Assembly: GCF_010183535.1 (NCBI RefSeq)
Contig: NC_071328.1
Coordinates: 372,001 to 436,000, forward strand
Direction: 5' to 3'
DNA: 64,000 nucleotides
Origin: Caenorhabditis remanei
Taxonomy: Eukaryota > Nematoda > Chromadorea > Rhabditida > Rhabditidae
Each line of letters opens with the position of its first letter. Position 1 is the first letter of the stretch. The notes beneath the pieces were generated by a model. The model was not told where the DNA came from. It did not search any database and saw only the letters and a program-made list of their open reading frames with translations. This document shows positions 11,314-24,716 of this stretch, in pieces. The position numbers were made by a program, and so were the translations under genes.

Positions 11314-14300
11314 ATGCCACCAAAGAAGCGAACCCGGGGACCGCGTGTCCGTCGGGAACCATCACCGGATTCTGAGCCGGAGCCGGAGCCGGAGCCAATG
11401 ACACAAGACGAGGGGCCGACAATCACTATCGCAGAAGACGTGCCAGAAGCGGTGAACGAGGTGAAAGTGGAGGCAGAACCATCGCCAGAAGAAGAAGAAG
11501 AAGAAGTTGATTATGACGAAATGATGGATTTGGATAATTTTGAGAATGAAGTAGTCGTCGAAGAGCCGGTGGCTCCAGAAACTGAAGAAGAAGAAGAAGA
11601 CGACGATGATGATGATGATCTGGAAGTGATTGAAGAGGACGATATGAATGGACCAGAAGATGAGGAGAGAAAGAGACGCAGACGAGAGGCGAGAAATCGA
11701 AAATCGTTGGATCCGGCGGTGAAATTGCTGAAAATTCGAGAGGGGATGACGAGAGAGGAGAGGAAACTTATTCAGGCAGCCAAATATATCAAGTGCGTGT
11801 GGATGACTCAAAACCAGATGATTGTAGCTGAAAAGCTTGGAATCCTATGATTTTGGTTGAAAAATCTCAAACTACTTTGATTCTGACTGAAAAAAAGCTG
11901 AAAATCCCTTGATTTTAGCTAAAAAAGCTCAAAAACCCGTGATTTTTCTTGAAAAAGAATGAAAATCCTATGATTGTAGCTGAAAAAGCTCTATTCAAGC
12001 ACAATGCACAGATTTCTTAGATTACTATAATATATTTTTTAAAAATTCAGCCTTTTTGTGTGAAAATCACTCAGAAAAAAGCCAGAAATTATTTTTTAAA
12101 AAAGATTTTGAGTCATCGAGTAAAACCCAGTGTTTCAGCAGATTCTTAGGTAACTTCGGGTGTAAAAAGCGAAAAAGTATAGATTTTTCGACAGAAAATG
12201 ATAGAAAATGTCACTTCTTACTCAATTGTGATATTTTCCGATTTTTTACGATTATTCCAGTAGAACTAATCTTACTGTCTTCTCAGACAGAAAAAGTTGC
12301 CTGAAATACACAAAACGGCTCCTTCTAATCGATTTTTCATGGAATTTCACGATTAATGTAAAAAAAAATTGCGTATTTCCGAAACAGACGGTGTAGATAC
12401 TGTAAAACTGTTTAGAGAGAGAAATTAGGCTAGAAATAGACTTTTCAGCATTTTTAAGCTGCAAAAGTGAAATTTCCAGCGTCTCGATGCAATCCAATCG
12501 GATTTACAGTAAAAAATCATTAATAATACTCTGCTTTCAAGATTAAAAAATTATATAGGGATTTTGAGCCTTTTTCTATTCTGAAATCTCAATTCCAACA
12601 AAATATTTCAGAAGAAATATCGTCGAAGCGATGCGTGTTATCTTCCAAGCGAGAGAAGTCACCAATCAAGATTTCATCACTCAATCTCATAAAATGATAG
12701 CCGCTTTCAAGAGAGTGAGTTTTTCAGTCTGAAAGTCTGAAAATTTCCTGATATTTTTGAGGTTTTTTGCAGCAAAACTATCAGTTTTTACCAACAAAAA
12801 CACAAATTTAACCATTTTTTGGAGCACAAAATAAGGCCAAAATTTTTCTGGCTCATCTTTGGCGCGTTTTTTATTCGATTTTGACACGAAATTGTAGTAT
12901 TACGGCTGAAAACTTTGATTTTTACGGACTAATACATTTCGCTGGCGCACCTTTGGCGCGTTTTTCACCTGAAAAAGTCGAAAATTAGAAGAATTTCTCC
13001 GAAAAAACTAAAGCAGTTTTTAAAAAAAAGTGGAAAGTGTCTGGCGTGCCTTTGACGCGTTTTAACTGTTTTTTCCCGAAATTTTAGTATTGGAGCTGAA
13101 AAGTTTGATTTTTACGGTTTTTTGGCGCACCTTTGCCGCGTTTTCAGACTTTAAAACTGGAAAATCAGATAATTGTCTTCGAAAAACGGCAATATCTGTC
13201 GTGCCTTCGACGTTTTTAAGGAATTTTGACTCAGATTTTTTGAATTTGAACTGAAATTAGAGTCATTTTGGCTGAAAACCCATCAAAAATCTTTAATTTT
13301 CCAGGCGCTCGAATACGAAAAGGCACGTTGGAATCTTATCGAAGTGTTCTATCGAGATTGCGACGTCCGTTTATCGATGATGATGGAGGAGACGTCAGTT
13401 GCAGAGCATCGTGCGAGAGTATTCAAACTCTACGCAATCGTTGCGACTGAACTGAAAATTCTCGGCTATGGAGACAATTTTCTCAGATTTCTCATCACAT
13501 TCTTGAAAACGGTAAGTAGGGAAACAAAAAAATAAACATTAGAGAATTTACACCTGAAAGTTGCCTAATTTGATGTATTTGGGTAAAAAATGTTTTTTTA
13601 ACAGTTTTGGAGCAGAAATGTTCGATTTATTAATTAAAAAACATCTCTGGCGCACCTCTGGCGTGTTTTTTTAACTCAAAAAGTTGAAAAAAGGTGTCTG
13701 CCGTGCCTTTGGCGCGTTTATACTGAATCTGACTTGAAATTACAGTAGTGGACCCAAAAATACGGTTTTTGGCTGAAAAATGAAGATTCAGAGAAACTGG
13801 GGTGCCTTTGACGCGTTTTTTACTGAATTTGACTCGAAATTTCAGTATTAGAGCTGAAATGTTCGATTTATTGATTTAAAAATTCTCTGACGCACCTTTG
13901 GCGCGTTTTTTCAACTATAAAACTAGAAAATCAAAAATATTGGCTAAAACTTTTTTTTTTTGGCATTTTCAAGAAAAAATTCAATTTTTACCATAGAAAT
14001 GATACATTTTCCGAATTTTCAGTGGGAAAAGTGCGAAAATTTGGCGGCGAGAATCAACTCATCCATCTTCATCAGTTACATCTTCGAGACAGGAAAATCA
14101 CGATTGGAACAGGAGGGAACGTTCTGTGGATACGAAATAACGGATGCGTGCAAACTATTTGTCATGTTGAGACAACAGCTTTATGATAGAGAGGTAATCA
14201 GTCGGAAAATGCTGAAATTCGACAAAAAATGACTGAAAATCGGTCGAAAATAGTCGTAATTAAGCTAATTTTCAGACTGTTTCAGGCATATTTCACCGCT

Positions 14301-17300
14301 TTTTTAGCAATTTTCATGCATTTTAATTGGTTTTGAGTCATTTTCAGCTATATGTCAGCAATTTTTGACCGATTTTCAGGGAATTCATCAAATTTTGAAT
14401 AACTTGGCGATTAGGCTCATTTCAGACAGAATACAACTTGTTTTTATTGATTTTCAGCCAAATTGAGTTATGGCATAAAGATTACCGAAAATTGGACAAA
14501 AGGGGTGAAAATCCAAGGTGATTGGCTGAAAAATAGCTGAAAATGATTGAAATTCGGTCAAAAAAGCTGAAAATCAGACAGAAATGATTCATAATCTGCT
14601 GAAAATAGTCATAATTAGGCTAATTATGACAGAAAATTCACCGGAAATTGGTGAAAAATAACTGAAAAATCAATCAAAAACAAGTTGAATTCAGTCTGAA
14701 ATTCGAAATTTCATGGAGATTACTGAAAATTGTACAAAAATTGAGGAAAAGGGCTCAAAACCGATTTAAAATGCATTAAAGTTGCTGAAAATTCAGTCAA
14801 AAACCGCTAAAATTTGACTGAAATTGGCTTAAAACTGCTTTCACATCAAATTCTCGCCATTTCAGTACACCGCCCGAGTTCCATCCATCAAAGGAATGGG
14901 AGTCCTCCAATCATGTGAAGTTCCATCCGAATGGCCAGATGAAGTGAAGACACAGTCACCGAGAGAACGTAAGTGTCTGAAAATTGTAGTTTTAAACACA
15001 AAAATCGAAGAATTTTAAGAGATTTTTAGCTAAAATACTGAGGTTTTGATGATTTTTCCACCTATAACCGTGAAAATTTCAGTTTTAAGTGCGTAAACTT
15101 CGATTTTTCAAAGATTTTCAGCTAAAAAATGAAATTTTTACATCTATAATCATGAATTTTAGAGTTTTTTAGCTGAAAATTTGAGTTTTTGATGATATTT
15201 CCATCAATTATCATGAAAATTTCAGTTTTACGTGATAAAACCAACGAATGTTGTGAGATTTTCAGCTAAAAATGAGTTTTTGAAGATATTTCCATCTATA
15301 TAAACAAAAATTTCAGTTTTTAGTGCAAAAATCAAATAATTTTTAGAGATTTTTAGCTGAAAAATGAGATTTTCTATCTATAACTATGAGGATTTCAGTT
15401 TTAAATGCAAAACCGAAGAATTTTGAAAGATTTTTGCTGCTACAATCATAATTTAAGTGCAGAAACCATGATTTTTCATGGATTTTCATCAAAAAAGAGA
15501 TTTTTGAAATCGTGACAATTTCAGGTTTAAGTGCAAAAATCAAAGAATTTTGAGAGATTTTCAGTTGAAAAGTGAAATTTTTACATGTATAATCATAATT
15601 TAAGTGCAGAAAACTTGATTCTTTTAAAGAGATTTTCGTCTATAATCATGAAATTTTCAGTCCTTCTCCGCTCGTGCCGTGATCTCAGCTGGGAGTGTCG
15701 TCTCGTCGCCGTTCAATCCATCAAACCGAATGAGAATGACGTTCGTCTCATCTGTGACGTCGCCTATTTCGATCGTTCGAATATTGTTCGTTGTGCTGCG
15801 TTGGAACAGATGGGAAAGTTGAAACCGAACAAGTTTGTGAGAGATAAGGTCACACTTCTCGATACATGCTTCAAGGATCATGAGAGTGAGTGGTGGCGCC
15901 TTGGAACTGATGGGAAGTTGCCGAAAATTCGGGCGAAAACTACTTTTTCAGACTGATTTCTCAGAAAACAGCGAGAAATTTCGTTAAAAAGTTCGATTTT
16001 TGTGAAAATAACTGCGGCAAGTAGATTATAGCGTCGTTTTCATAGTTTTTAGCAGACTATTATGAAAATTATTGCGAAATGTCGAGATTTTCGTCAAAAA
16101 TGGTCTGAAAATTGCTGAAATTTGCAGCTGAAATCGGCCAATATGGTGTTGTTGCTAAAACGTCGAAAAATCAATTTTTCTAGTCAAAACGAGATAAAAA
16201 TATCGATTTTTCTGGAAAATAATTGCAAAAACTGAATTTTAAGCGTCGTTTTCATAGTTTTTAGCAGATTCTTATGAAAATTACTGCATAATATCGCGAT
16301 TTTCTTAAAATAATTATCTTTAAATCTTCTTAAAATTGCATTAAACATCTCATCTGTATATTTTTCATATTTTCAGTCCCAATCCGTGACGCAGCGAAAC
16401 AAGTTCTCAAAAGATGGGTTGAACGACTTTCGGACAAATGGAGTGACCAACAGAAAGGAAAAAGGGATAACGAGGTTTTGGGTTAGTTTGAGATGAAAAA
16501 TCGGTTAGAAATGCGAGTTTTTGGCTGAAAATCTTCAAAAACTCGCAATTTTTAATAGGAAAACACTGGAAATAGTTGAAAATCATCAAAACTCGATGAA
16601 AAATAAGCTGAAAACGCATGAAATTTGTGAATTTTGAGCTTAATATTTCTGTTATAATGAGCCCTCAAATTTTTCTGAAATTCTGGTCTATGATACGTGT
16701 TTAAGCTGAAAATTCTCCAGTTTTTCTGAAAATCTGAAAAAAATATTCAGAACTCAAAAACGGATTCTTTAACGCTGAAAATCTATAAAAACTGAAAAAT
16801 TTCAATAGAAATACAGGAAATTGCTGAAAATCATCAAAACTCGATGAAAATTGATATGAAAACGTCAAATATTTTTGAATTCGTAAAAAAACCTAAATTT
16901 TCTAAAAATATGAAAAATGTAGCTGAAAATTCTCCGATTTTTTCGAATATCTGAAATTAAAAACTAATTTCCAGAGCTCAAAAACGGAACCGACCAAATC
17001 GTGCCGGCGGATTTCCGAATGAAGGGATATTTTCTCGCCGGTCAAGCTCTCGTACTCCTCTGGATTAGTGACACTCCAGAAACTCCAGAATCCCATAATA
17101 ATCTACGTCGAATGGTCACTCACACACTCGACGTCATCCGTCAGATGTATTTGTGTCACGCCGAGCCGATCAACAATTTCGCCGACGTCATTATAGGAGA
17201 TTTGAGGGAGAAAATGTTGGAAAGTGCCGTTCCGATCATCACAAAGAGTACGATCGCCTCGTTGTTGGAGGATAGTGAAATCGTTCGATGGTACGGTGGT

Positions 17301-20300
17301 TTCGGTGAAAAACGCGTCAAAGGCACGCCAGATAACTCAATGTTGAGTATTAAACTTCATTTTTGGTGCGAAAACCCCAAATTTTCTGAGTTTTTCGCTC
17401 CAAAAATGAAGTTTTAGACTCGAAGTTGAGTTGTCTGGCGTGCCTTTGACGCGCTTTTACTAAGGTTTGACTCAAATTTTTTGAATTGGAACTAAAAAGT
17501 TCGATTTTTACGGGTTAAAAAGTTCTCTGGCGTAACTTTGGAGCTGAAAAATGGAGATTTAGGGAAATCTGGCGCACCTTTGGCGCGTTTTACAACTCAA
17601 AAAGTCGAAAATTTGAACATTTTCTCCCAAAAACTAAAGTAGTTTTTAAAAATTTGGAAAGTGTCTGGCGTGCCTTTGACGCGTGTTTATTAATTTTGAC
17701 ACGAAATTTTAGTATTGGAGCTGAAAAGTTCGATCTTTACAGTTTTCTGGCGCGTTTTCAGACTCTAAAACTGGAAAATTGGACAATTGTCTTCGAAAAA
17801 CGGCAGTGCCTGGCGACGTTTTTAAGGAATTTTGGCTCAAATTTGTAGAGTTGGAGTTTCTGGCTGAAAAATAAGGATTTAAAGATTCTGAGAACTCTGG
17901 GGTGCCTTTGGCGCGTTGTTCTTCGAATATTTGAAATTTTGCTTTGCTGGCGCGCTTTTTCCGCGTTTTCCAACCGATTTTTGAAATTATTATAGTTTAG
18001 AAATTGAAATTTTCAGTCACGACGCCGGTACGAATCGTGCGATGATATTCTACTGGAGATGTGTTCTCGACTACTGTGCGGAGAGAAAACGAAGCGAAGC
18101 GGACAAATTGAACGCGTTGAGCAGATTCATTAGTCCTCTGATGACGATGGTGGAGCATTTGGAGAGGTTTGTTGAGAGATTTATGACTTTATATAACTTT
18201 GTAGTCCTCTGGGACAAGATTTTTGCTCAATTTCTCATTTCTCCCGTCTTGCCAATTAAATAGATCGGCCAAAATCGGTTAAGATCAATTAAGATTAATT
18301 AAGATCAATGTAGATCGGTTAAGATCAATTTAGATCAATTCAGATCGGTTAAGATCAATTAGGATCAATTCAGATCGGTTCAGATTAATTAAGATCGATT
18401 AAGATCAATTAAGACCGGTTAAGATCAATTCAGATCGGTTATGATCGGTTAGGATCGGCCAAAAACGGTTAAGATCGGTTAAGGTCGGTTAAGGTCGGCT
18501 GAAACTGGTAATATCAGATGATCTCAGCCAATCTTTGTTGATCTCAACTGATTTCATCGGATCCTAGCCGATCTTAACCGATTTTAATTGATCTTAACCG
18601 ATCTCAACCGATCGGAGCCAATCATTATTGATCTCAGCCGATTTTTTTGTATTGGTAACGTCAGCACGTATAGCTTCTATAAATAGACTATATATAAATT
18701 CTGAAATTCCTTTTCAGAATCATTCTGCGAATCAAAGCCGAAGAATCTCGTCCGAATTACCATGGAGTCGATAATTTCGTCGACGACGTCTACTTGCTTC
18801 AGATGTCAATGGTTGAGAATCTTCTGAGTGTCATGAGACATGCACCACCTGAACAATCCGGACAGGACGCCTACAAGAAGCTTCTCATCAGTCTTTTCCT
18901 GAATCCATTCTATCAGAAGAAGGTGATGGATGTCATCGCTCAGGAACTCGCCCCGTTTTATAAGGATTGTCCTGATGATTTGTTCTCGTGGTTCTATGCG
19001 AGTGTTAATGAGATGAGACAAAAGTTTAATGGAGAAGATTTCGCCTCGTTGGAGGGGGCGGTCTTGATTGGAGAGACGAAGTTGAGGAAGGATTGGGATC
19101 ATCAAAGATTGGTGGATCCCGAGATCACGATGAGAGATGTAAGAGGAATAGTTTCCAGATTGTCCGAGAAATCCCGAAATCACAAATTTTCACCCCAAAA
19201 ATGCTCAAAATTCCAAAGTAATCAGTGCTGGCCGAACTTTTCTCTTTTGGGTTTCTAGGTCACAGAAAATCCTACCGAAAATACAGATTTAACAGATCTG
19301 CAAACATCGTTACTTAAATCTCAGATTATTCAAATTAGAAAATCATAAAAGTGAATTTTTGTCATGAAATACTGGGAAATATGAAAAATTGAAGTTTCAA
19401 ATCGAATTTTCAGAGAAATAGAGAGAAAACCTAAGCAGTTTTCGAGCTAAAATATCTGAAATTATTCATTTTTCGAAGTTAAATGAGCTAAGAAAGGAAT
19501 TGTTAACTGTAATTCGACCAGCCAGCACTGATTTCTTTGAATTTTGAGCATTTTGGGCTGAAAATTCGTGTTTTTTAAAAGGATTTTTGAGTATTAACAC
19601 GGGAATTTTCACATTTTACGACGCGTTTTGAATTCCCGATCAGGGCTGTGCGAAAAAAAGTTTCCGAAAATTTTTCGAAAAACTTTTTTTTCGAAATTTT
19701 GGTACCGAAAAAACCGAAAAACTTATTTTTTTCGAAATCTTCGGACCGAAAAAAATCGGAAAACTTTTTTTTCGAAAAATTATGACCGAAAAAACCGAAA
19801 AATTCGAAAAAAAAGTTTCCAGAAAAATGTGTTTTTCGATTGCAAAAATCTTGAATTTGTGTGAAAACTGTAAGTATTTCGAAGAAAGACTGATAGAAAC
19901 CTGTTTCTGAGTACAAAATTTCAGGAAAAATCGAAAAATCACTATTTTTGTAACTTAAATTTTGAAATTTCAGGAGAAATTTTCAAAATTTTTCGAACGG
20001 GTTTTTCGAAAATTATCCGAAAATTTTTCGTCCGAAAAACTTTTTCGAAAAGTTTAGACCGAAAAATTTTTCGCCGTAAAATTTTTTCGGAGAATTCGGC
20101 CCGAAAAATTTTTCGCCTCAAAATTTTTCGAAAACCACCGAAAAAACCGAAAAAATTTTTCGTCCGAAAAATTTTTCGCACAGCCCTGTTCCCGATATCC
20201 ATTTTAAGATTCTGTGGAGAATGTGAATTCTCAGAGTTTTTGTAAAAGTTGAACTCTTTTTGTGATAATTTCAGTCGAATGACAGTCAGCAATACCTTTT

Positions 20301-23300
20301 TTAGCTTATTTCACTTTGAAATATCAATAATTCCAGATATTTTAGCTCGAAAACTTATTTTTTTAGATCTTCATTGGAAACAAATGGTTTTTTTTTCAAT
20401 TTTTATTCCAGTATTTCTATAGCGAAAAATCTGAAATTTAGAATGTTTTAAGACTGCAAAAGTAGCGATTTTCGACCCGATTCGTATATTTAATTTAAAT
20501 TTCCAACAGTAATAGGAAGATATAAAAATATTCCTTTTTTCAGCAAGGAAATCGTTTCCTCGACTATTACGAGCTGAAAATGCTCAATTGTCTGATGAAA
20601 ACTGACATTCTGAAAGGATGGGAACACGAATACGAGCGTCGTTACGGTACGATGCTTCGTAACACTTTGGAATCGGAAGATCTCGACGCGGGAATCATGG
20701 CATACGAATGTTTGGGAATGATTGGAATCTATGATATCAGTTTCATCAAAGACGATATTCTTGAATGGATCGATAAGGAATTCGATGTGAAAGCAGAAGT
20801 GCATCAAGGGGCGATTGTTACAGCTCTGACTGATATGTTTATCAAGAATGAAGAGGATATCAACGAACTGTTCGCTCAAACACCCAGAAGAGGTTTCATT
20901 GTGTTTCTCGCTGAAATTATTATTCAAGTTCCACTTCGAACTGAATCAGAGACTCTTCTTCGATGCGTTGAGGCAATGATTCGAATTATTTTGAACACGA
21001 CCTACGATTCGACTGATAATCCGGATTGGCAACGAGGAATTGTCGTTTTGATGTATCGAGCGTCGTTCCGTTTGTGTAACTCGTTCTCGTCGAGAATTCG
21101 ATCCATGATTGTCGTTGGGTTGAAGTTCTTCTGCTCTTTGAGAAGGTAAATGATCAGAAATAGTAAATTTTTCAGTCATTTTTAGCGATTTCAAGTAAAA
21201 ATTGATGAAAAATAGTGCAAACTCTGACATTTTCAGCAATTTCAAGTCAAAAATGTTCAAAAATAATTAAATTTTCTGTCAGTTTCATCAATTTTACGTG
21301 AAAATTGTTCAAAAATAGTGCAATTTTCAGTCAGTTTCAGCAATTTCAAGTCAAAATTTTTCAAAAATACCTGACGGCCAACCATTTTGAGAGGGAGATT
21401 GTGTTTTAAAGTGTTATGATACTCAAAAACTTTCTTCTAGCATTTTCAGGTGAAAAAATTCTAACGGTTTTTAATAATTTTTACTTAAAAAAATATGGTT
21501 TCCTCATTTTCCCGTCTGAAAATGACAGAGTTTGAATGGGTTTTTGAAAACCTTAAAAATATATTAGCCGAGCATTTTTGTTACAACTGCGCCCCATCGC
21601 AAACGCGAGAGGAGACACAGATTTTCACAGTTTTTGACATGTTTTTGCGAGAATAGGTCAAAAACTGTGAAAATTTGTGTTGTTTTTTAGCAGAATATAG
21701 CAGTTTTTTGGCTGAAAATCGGGCTTTTCCAAGACTTTCAATTTTAATTGGCTGAAAATCTTCAAATTTGTTTAAAACTTGTCAAATATGAAATTTCAGC
21801 TGTTTTCAACGCTATTTTTGCATCCAAGTCATCCCCATTTCAATAAAACCCTCAAATCGACTGAAAATGTCTCTAATTCCTTTATATTTTCAGACAGAAC
21901 CAATTGCTCATCATCAAATCGTTCCGTCGCTTCTTCGATCTCTACACGAGCACATCGAACGTCGATTTATTCACTGAAGCTCGTAGTGACATTCTACCGA
22001 AACTCAGAAGATGCGCGGCCGCATTCGTCACTCTGACACGTCATTCATTGCTGAATTCGGACAAAGAATTGAATGTACGGCGAGAAAATGACATTTTTGA
22101 CACTAAAATAGAGTTTTTGTCCAATTTTTCTGCGGAAATTGCATTTTTAACATGATTTTTTAAATGATTGAAAATTACATTTTTGATACCAAAATGTAGT
22201 TTTCTATTCACGTTTCTCACTGAAAATCATTTAGAATTGTGAATAGAAAACTACATTTTGGTATCAAAAATGTAATTTTCAACCATTTTTAGAGTTAAAA
22301 AATGCAATTCCCACAGAAAAATTGAACAAAACCTCAATTTTTCAGTGAAAATCTCTTAAAATCAAGCCCCGCCCCCATTTTCAGATGCAACCGGCGCAAG
22401 TGAGACTAATGGACGATATACTTCACGAGTTAACTGGAAGTCCCAACTCGTCGGCCGTCGATTTCTATCTCTGCGCGTTGATTCACATCGAATTTGAGAG
22501 TTTCCCACGTGATGCACTCATCAAGATTCATAAAGATTTGGAAGATTATATAATGGTGAGTAAGAGGCTGAAATTACAGTTTTTAATGGAAAATCGTTTC
22601 TTAAATTTCAGATTTTTAGAATTAGAATAGCCTAGTAGTGAATAATGGAAAATTGAAGTTTTTATTCGAAATTTCAAAATATATCTCAAATTACTGATTT
22701 TTCGAGGTAAAATGAGCTAAGAAAGGAATTGTTGACTGAAATTCGACTGAAATTGTCACAAAAAGAGTTCGATTTTCACAAAAAACTCTGAGAAATACCG
22801 AAAAATTCCCAAAATTCCAAAGCAATCTGCGCTGGCCGAACTTTTCCCTTCTGTGTTTCTAGGCCACAGAAAGTTCTTCTCCGTCCCAAAGAATTTTCTG
22901 TGGCCTAGAAACACAAAAGGGAAAAATTCGGCCACGACTAATTACTGTGGAATTTTGAGCATTTTTAGGCTGAAAATTCGAGTTTTTGGGAATTCTTCGG
23001 GATTTACTGAAATTTTTGTAGAAAATTGAACTCTTCTTGTAATAATTTCAGTCGAAATACCAGTCAATAATTCCTTACTTAGGTTATTTTACTTTGAAAG
23101 ATCAATAATTTCAGATATTTTAGCTCGAAAACGTATTTTTCAGCTCTTCATAGAGTTTTCTCTTTATTTTTCTGAAAATTTGGATTGAAACTTCAGTTTT
23201 CCAGCAATTCAAAACAGAAATTCACTATTAGGCTAATCTAATTCAAAAAATCTGAAATTTAAGATGCTGAAAATTCATGTTTTGGAGCATTTTTTTTTTT

Positions 23301-24306
23301 TTGATTTTTCTCAAAATTTCAAATATTTCCAACCAAATTCATCTTCAGGTGCACGCACACGACGACGACAAAGGTCGCTACAACGAGCTCCGTCGAATCT
23401 CCAAAAAGATCGCCGCGATTCTGGGATTGAATCTGAATAAGGACGACGACAATGACGACAACGACTACTACGATATGCCATCTCAATCCACGTCATCACG
23501 TGCGAAGGATTCGAAACGTGGCAAAGGAAGACGTAAAGTGTCAACGAGAAGCGCCGCGACGACGAAATTCGGTTCCACCGATATCAGTGCCGACGGGATT
23601 CAGATGGCTGACGACGACGACGACGATGAGGAGGAGGACGATCAGAGAATGTCGGTGATTCGTGAGGAATCAGAAGACGTCGACGATGATATGGAGGAGG
23701 AGGAGTCAGATTCAGACATGCCATCAACGTCCGCTAAGCCACCACCACCTAGAAGAGCGCCACCACGCGTCAGAGGCACGCCAGCGCCGTCCGCGGCATC
23801 GAAGGCAAAGAAGGCGAGCGAGAAGGATCCGTTGGAGTTGATGCGAAGTCCGGTTAGAAATCCGAGAAGTGAGTGCTGAAAAGGGGCGGGACTTTTTTTT
23901 TGGAAAATGAAGAAATCTGTAGAGAGGCTCATTAAAAAAAAGGCGGAGATAAGGTTTTGAGTTTTTTTTTCATAAAGGGGCGGAGTTACACTTTCAGAGT
24001 AATGTATAAAAAAAGGAGCGGGGCTTAGATCTGAATTAGTTGTAAAAGGGGCGGAGCTTAACAGCATAAGAAATTTCTGGAAAAAGGGGCGGGACTTTGA
24101 ATTTTTTTTTGTTGGAAAATGTAAAAATGGGCGGCGCTTATATATTGGGCTCAAAAGGGGGCGGAGCTTATTACAAATCAACTGAATCCATTTTTCCAGA
24201 GCCACCATCACGACAAAACAGCTCGAACCGCCCAACACCTGCACCATCGACCCGTTCGGGACCATCAAGAAGTGCACGTCGTCTTCTCAGAAGTGATAAT
24301 AAATAA
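11314..24306 (+). CDS. capg-1: Condensin complex subunit CAP-G
   Basis: HEAT-repeat regulatory subunit of condensin, acting on mitotic and meiotic chromosomes. In C. elegans CAPG-1 also serves the X-chromosome dosage compensation complex. Exons: 11314-11792, 12612-12714, 13305-13511, 14023-14193, 14866-14968, 15661-15885, 16377-16481, 16975-17290, 18017-18166, 18718-19138, 20544-21145, 21894-22074, 22385-22555, 23349-23868, 24200-24306; 1286 residues, all phases consistent. Residues 1-160 are an MPPKKR basic start and a long acidic tract ([12 protein letters not shown]). The HEAT core shows the CAP-G signatures [37 protein letters not shown] and [12 protein letters not shown]. The tail is acidic, then Pro/Ser/Arg-rich ([18 protein letters not shown]). 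Exon 8 most likely ends at 17290 (TG|GTACGG), the only donor I found that keeps frame. Cohesin SCC-3 was considered and fits worse. Confidence 0.88.
12850..13915. repeat. Dispersed short repeats 'CTGGCGCACCTTTGGCGCGT' (capg-1 introns 2 and 3)
   Basis: Variants of TGGCGCACCTTTGGCGCGTT recur every 80-150 bases through introns 2 and 3, separated by degenerate AT-rich filler that itself repeats (GAGCTGAAAAGTTCGATTTTT). All are in the same orientation. The exon at 13305-13511 lies between the blocks. Confidence 0.65.
17291..17965. repeat. Dispersed 'TGGCGTGCCTTTGACGCG' repeats (capg-1 intron 8)
   Basis: At least seven copies of GTGCCTTTGACGCGTTTT-like words with the same filler as introns 2 and 3. 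The first copies begin within about 30 bases of the exon 8 donor. Confidence 0.65.
18190..18645. repeat. Fold-back GATCGGTTAA minisatellite (capg-1 intron 9)
   Basis: About 18262-18500 is a degenerate run of 9-10 bp units AGATCGGTTA/AGATCAATTA. About 18510-18645 reads in the opposite sense (GATCTTAACCGATC), so the whole block can fold on itself. Just upstream (18200-18262) lies GTAGTCCTCTGGGACAAGAT, a fragment of MITE family E. Confidence 0.7.
19165..20350. repeat. Palindromic MITE family D, copy 1, interrupted by another element (capg-1 intron 10)
   Basis: Contains CAGTGCTGGCCGAACTTTTC and TTTCTAGGTCACAGAAAAT on the left, and a right-arm segment (about 20236-20340; TAATTTCAGTCGAATGACAG, GAAATATCAATAATTCCAG) that matches the right arm of copy 2 at 22620-23240. 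The element at 19641-20188 is inserted in it. Confidence 0.6.
19641..20188. mobile_element. Palindromic DNA transposon derivative with 8-bp TSD (capg-1 intron 10)
   Basis: Terminal inverted repeats CAGGGCTGTGCGAAAAA... and ...TTTTTCGCACAGCCCTG. Flanked on both sides by TTCCCGAT (19633-19640 and 20189-20196), an 8-bp target-site duplication of the hAT-superfamily type. The interior is nothing but CCGAAAAA/TTTTTCGG words on both strands and has no coding capacity. Confidence 0.88.
21575..21700. repeat. Partial copy of MITE family F (capg-1 intron 11)
   Basis: TTACAACTGCGCCCCATCGC, ATTTTCACAGTTTTTGACA and its mirror TCAAAAACTGTGAAAATTTG resemble the element at 36484-36762. Confidence 0.5.
22620..23240. 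repeat. Palindromic MITE family D, copy 2 (capg-1 intron 13)
   Basis: Near-complete ~600-bp palindrome centred near 22880: TTTCTAGGCCACAGAAAGTT and GAATTTTCTGTGGCCTAGAA face each other. The outer arms carry AAGGAATTGTTGACTGAAAT and its counterpart. Same family as 19165-20350, so exons 11-13 are flanked by two copies. Confidence 0.75.
23880..24175. repeat. GGGGCGGAGCTTA short repeats (capg-1 last intron)
   Basis: Six to seven degenerate copies of AAAAGGGGCGGAGCTTA / AAAGGGGCGGGACTTTTTTT. The same word is scattered in other introns of the window (near 31980, 32130, 32310, 63180). Confidence 0.5.
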
Positions 24307-24716
24307 ATTATCAATTAATTACTTCGCTCATCTCACATCACTAATTATGTCTCTTTTTGTCTGAAAATCTCCAATTTTATTCTAAAAATCAATCAACATA
24401 TTTCAAACGATCTTTTCTCACCAAAACTTGCAATTACAATTAAGAAAATCTCAGTTTTTCCTGTTGTATCTCCTAAAATTCTTTTTTTTCTATATTTCCT
24501 CTTCTAAACTTGAATTTCGCCGTCCCAAATCGATTTCTCTTTTTTCAATTTCTTTTTCAAAGACTCGTCACGAAACTATTCCGATAGTTTCGTGGCGTCA
24601 CCCTGATCAGCCCATCTGGATTGTCCGCCGTTTTCTTCGTCTATTTATTCGTTCCTCAAATGAAATTTGAATCCAGAAGAACCTCCGACTATTGCCTTAC
24701 TCGTACGAACAGTTTT

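Noticed and set aside
11362..11811. 149-codon minus frame over capg-1 exon 1
   Set aside because: Mirror of the GAA/GAT acidic tract (runs of Phe, Ile and His); an antisense shadow.
11314..24306. Cohesin SCC-3/STAG as identity of this gene
   Set aside because: The acidic and basic start could fit, but the HEAT signatures ([31 protein letters not shown]) follow CAP-G and no stromalin conserved domain is seen.
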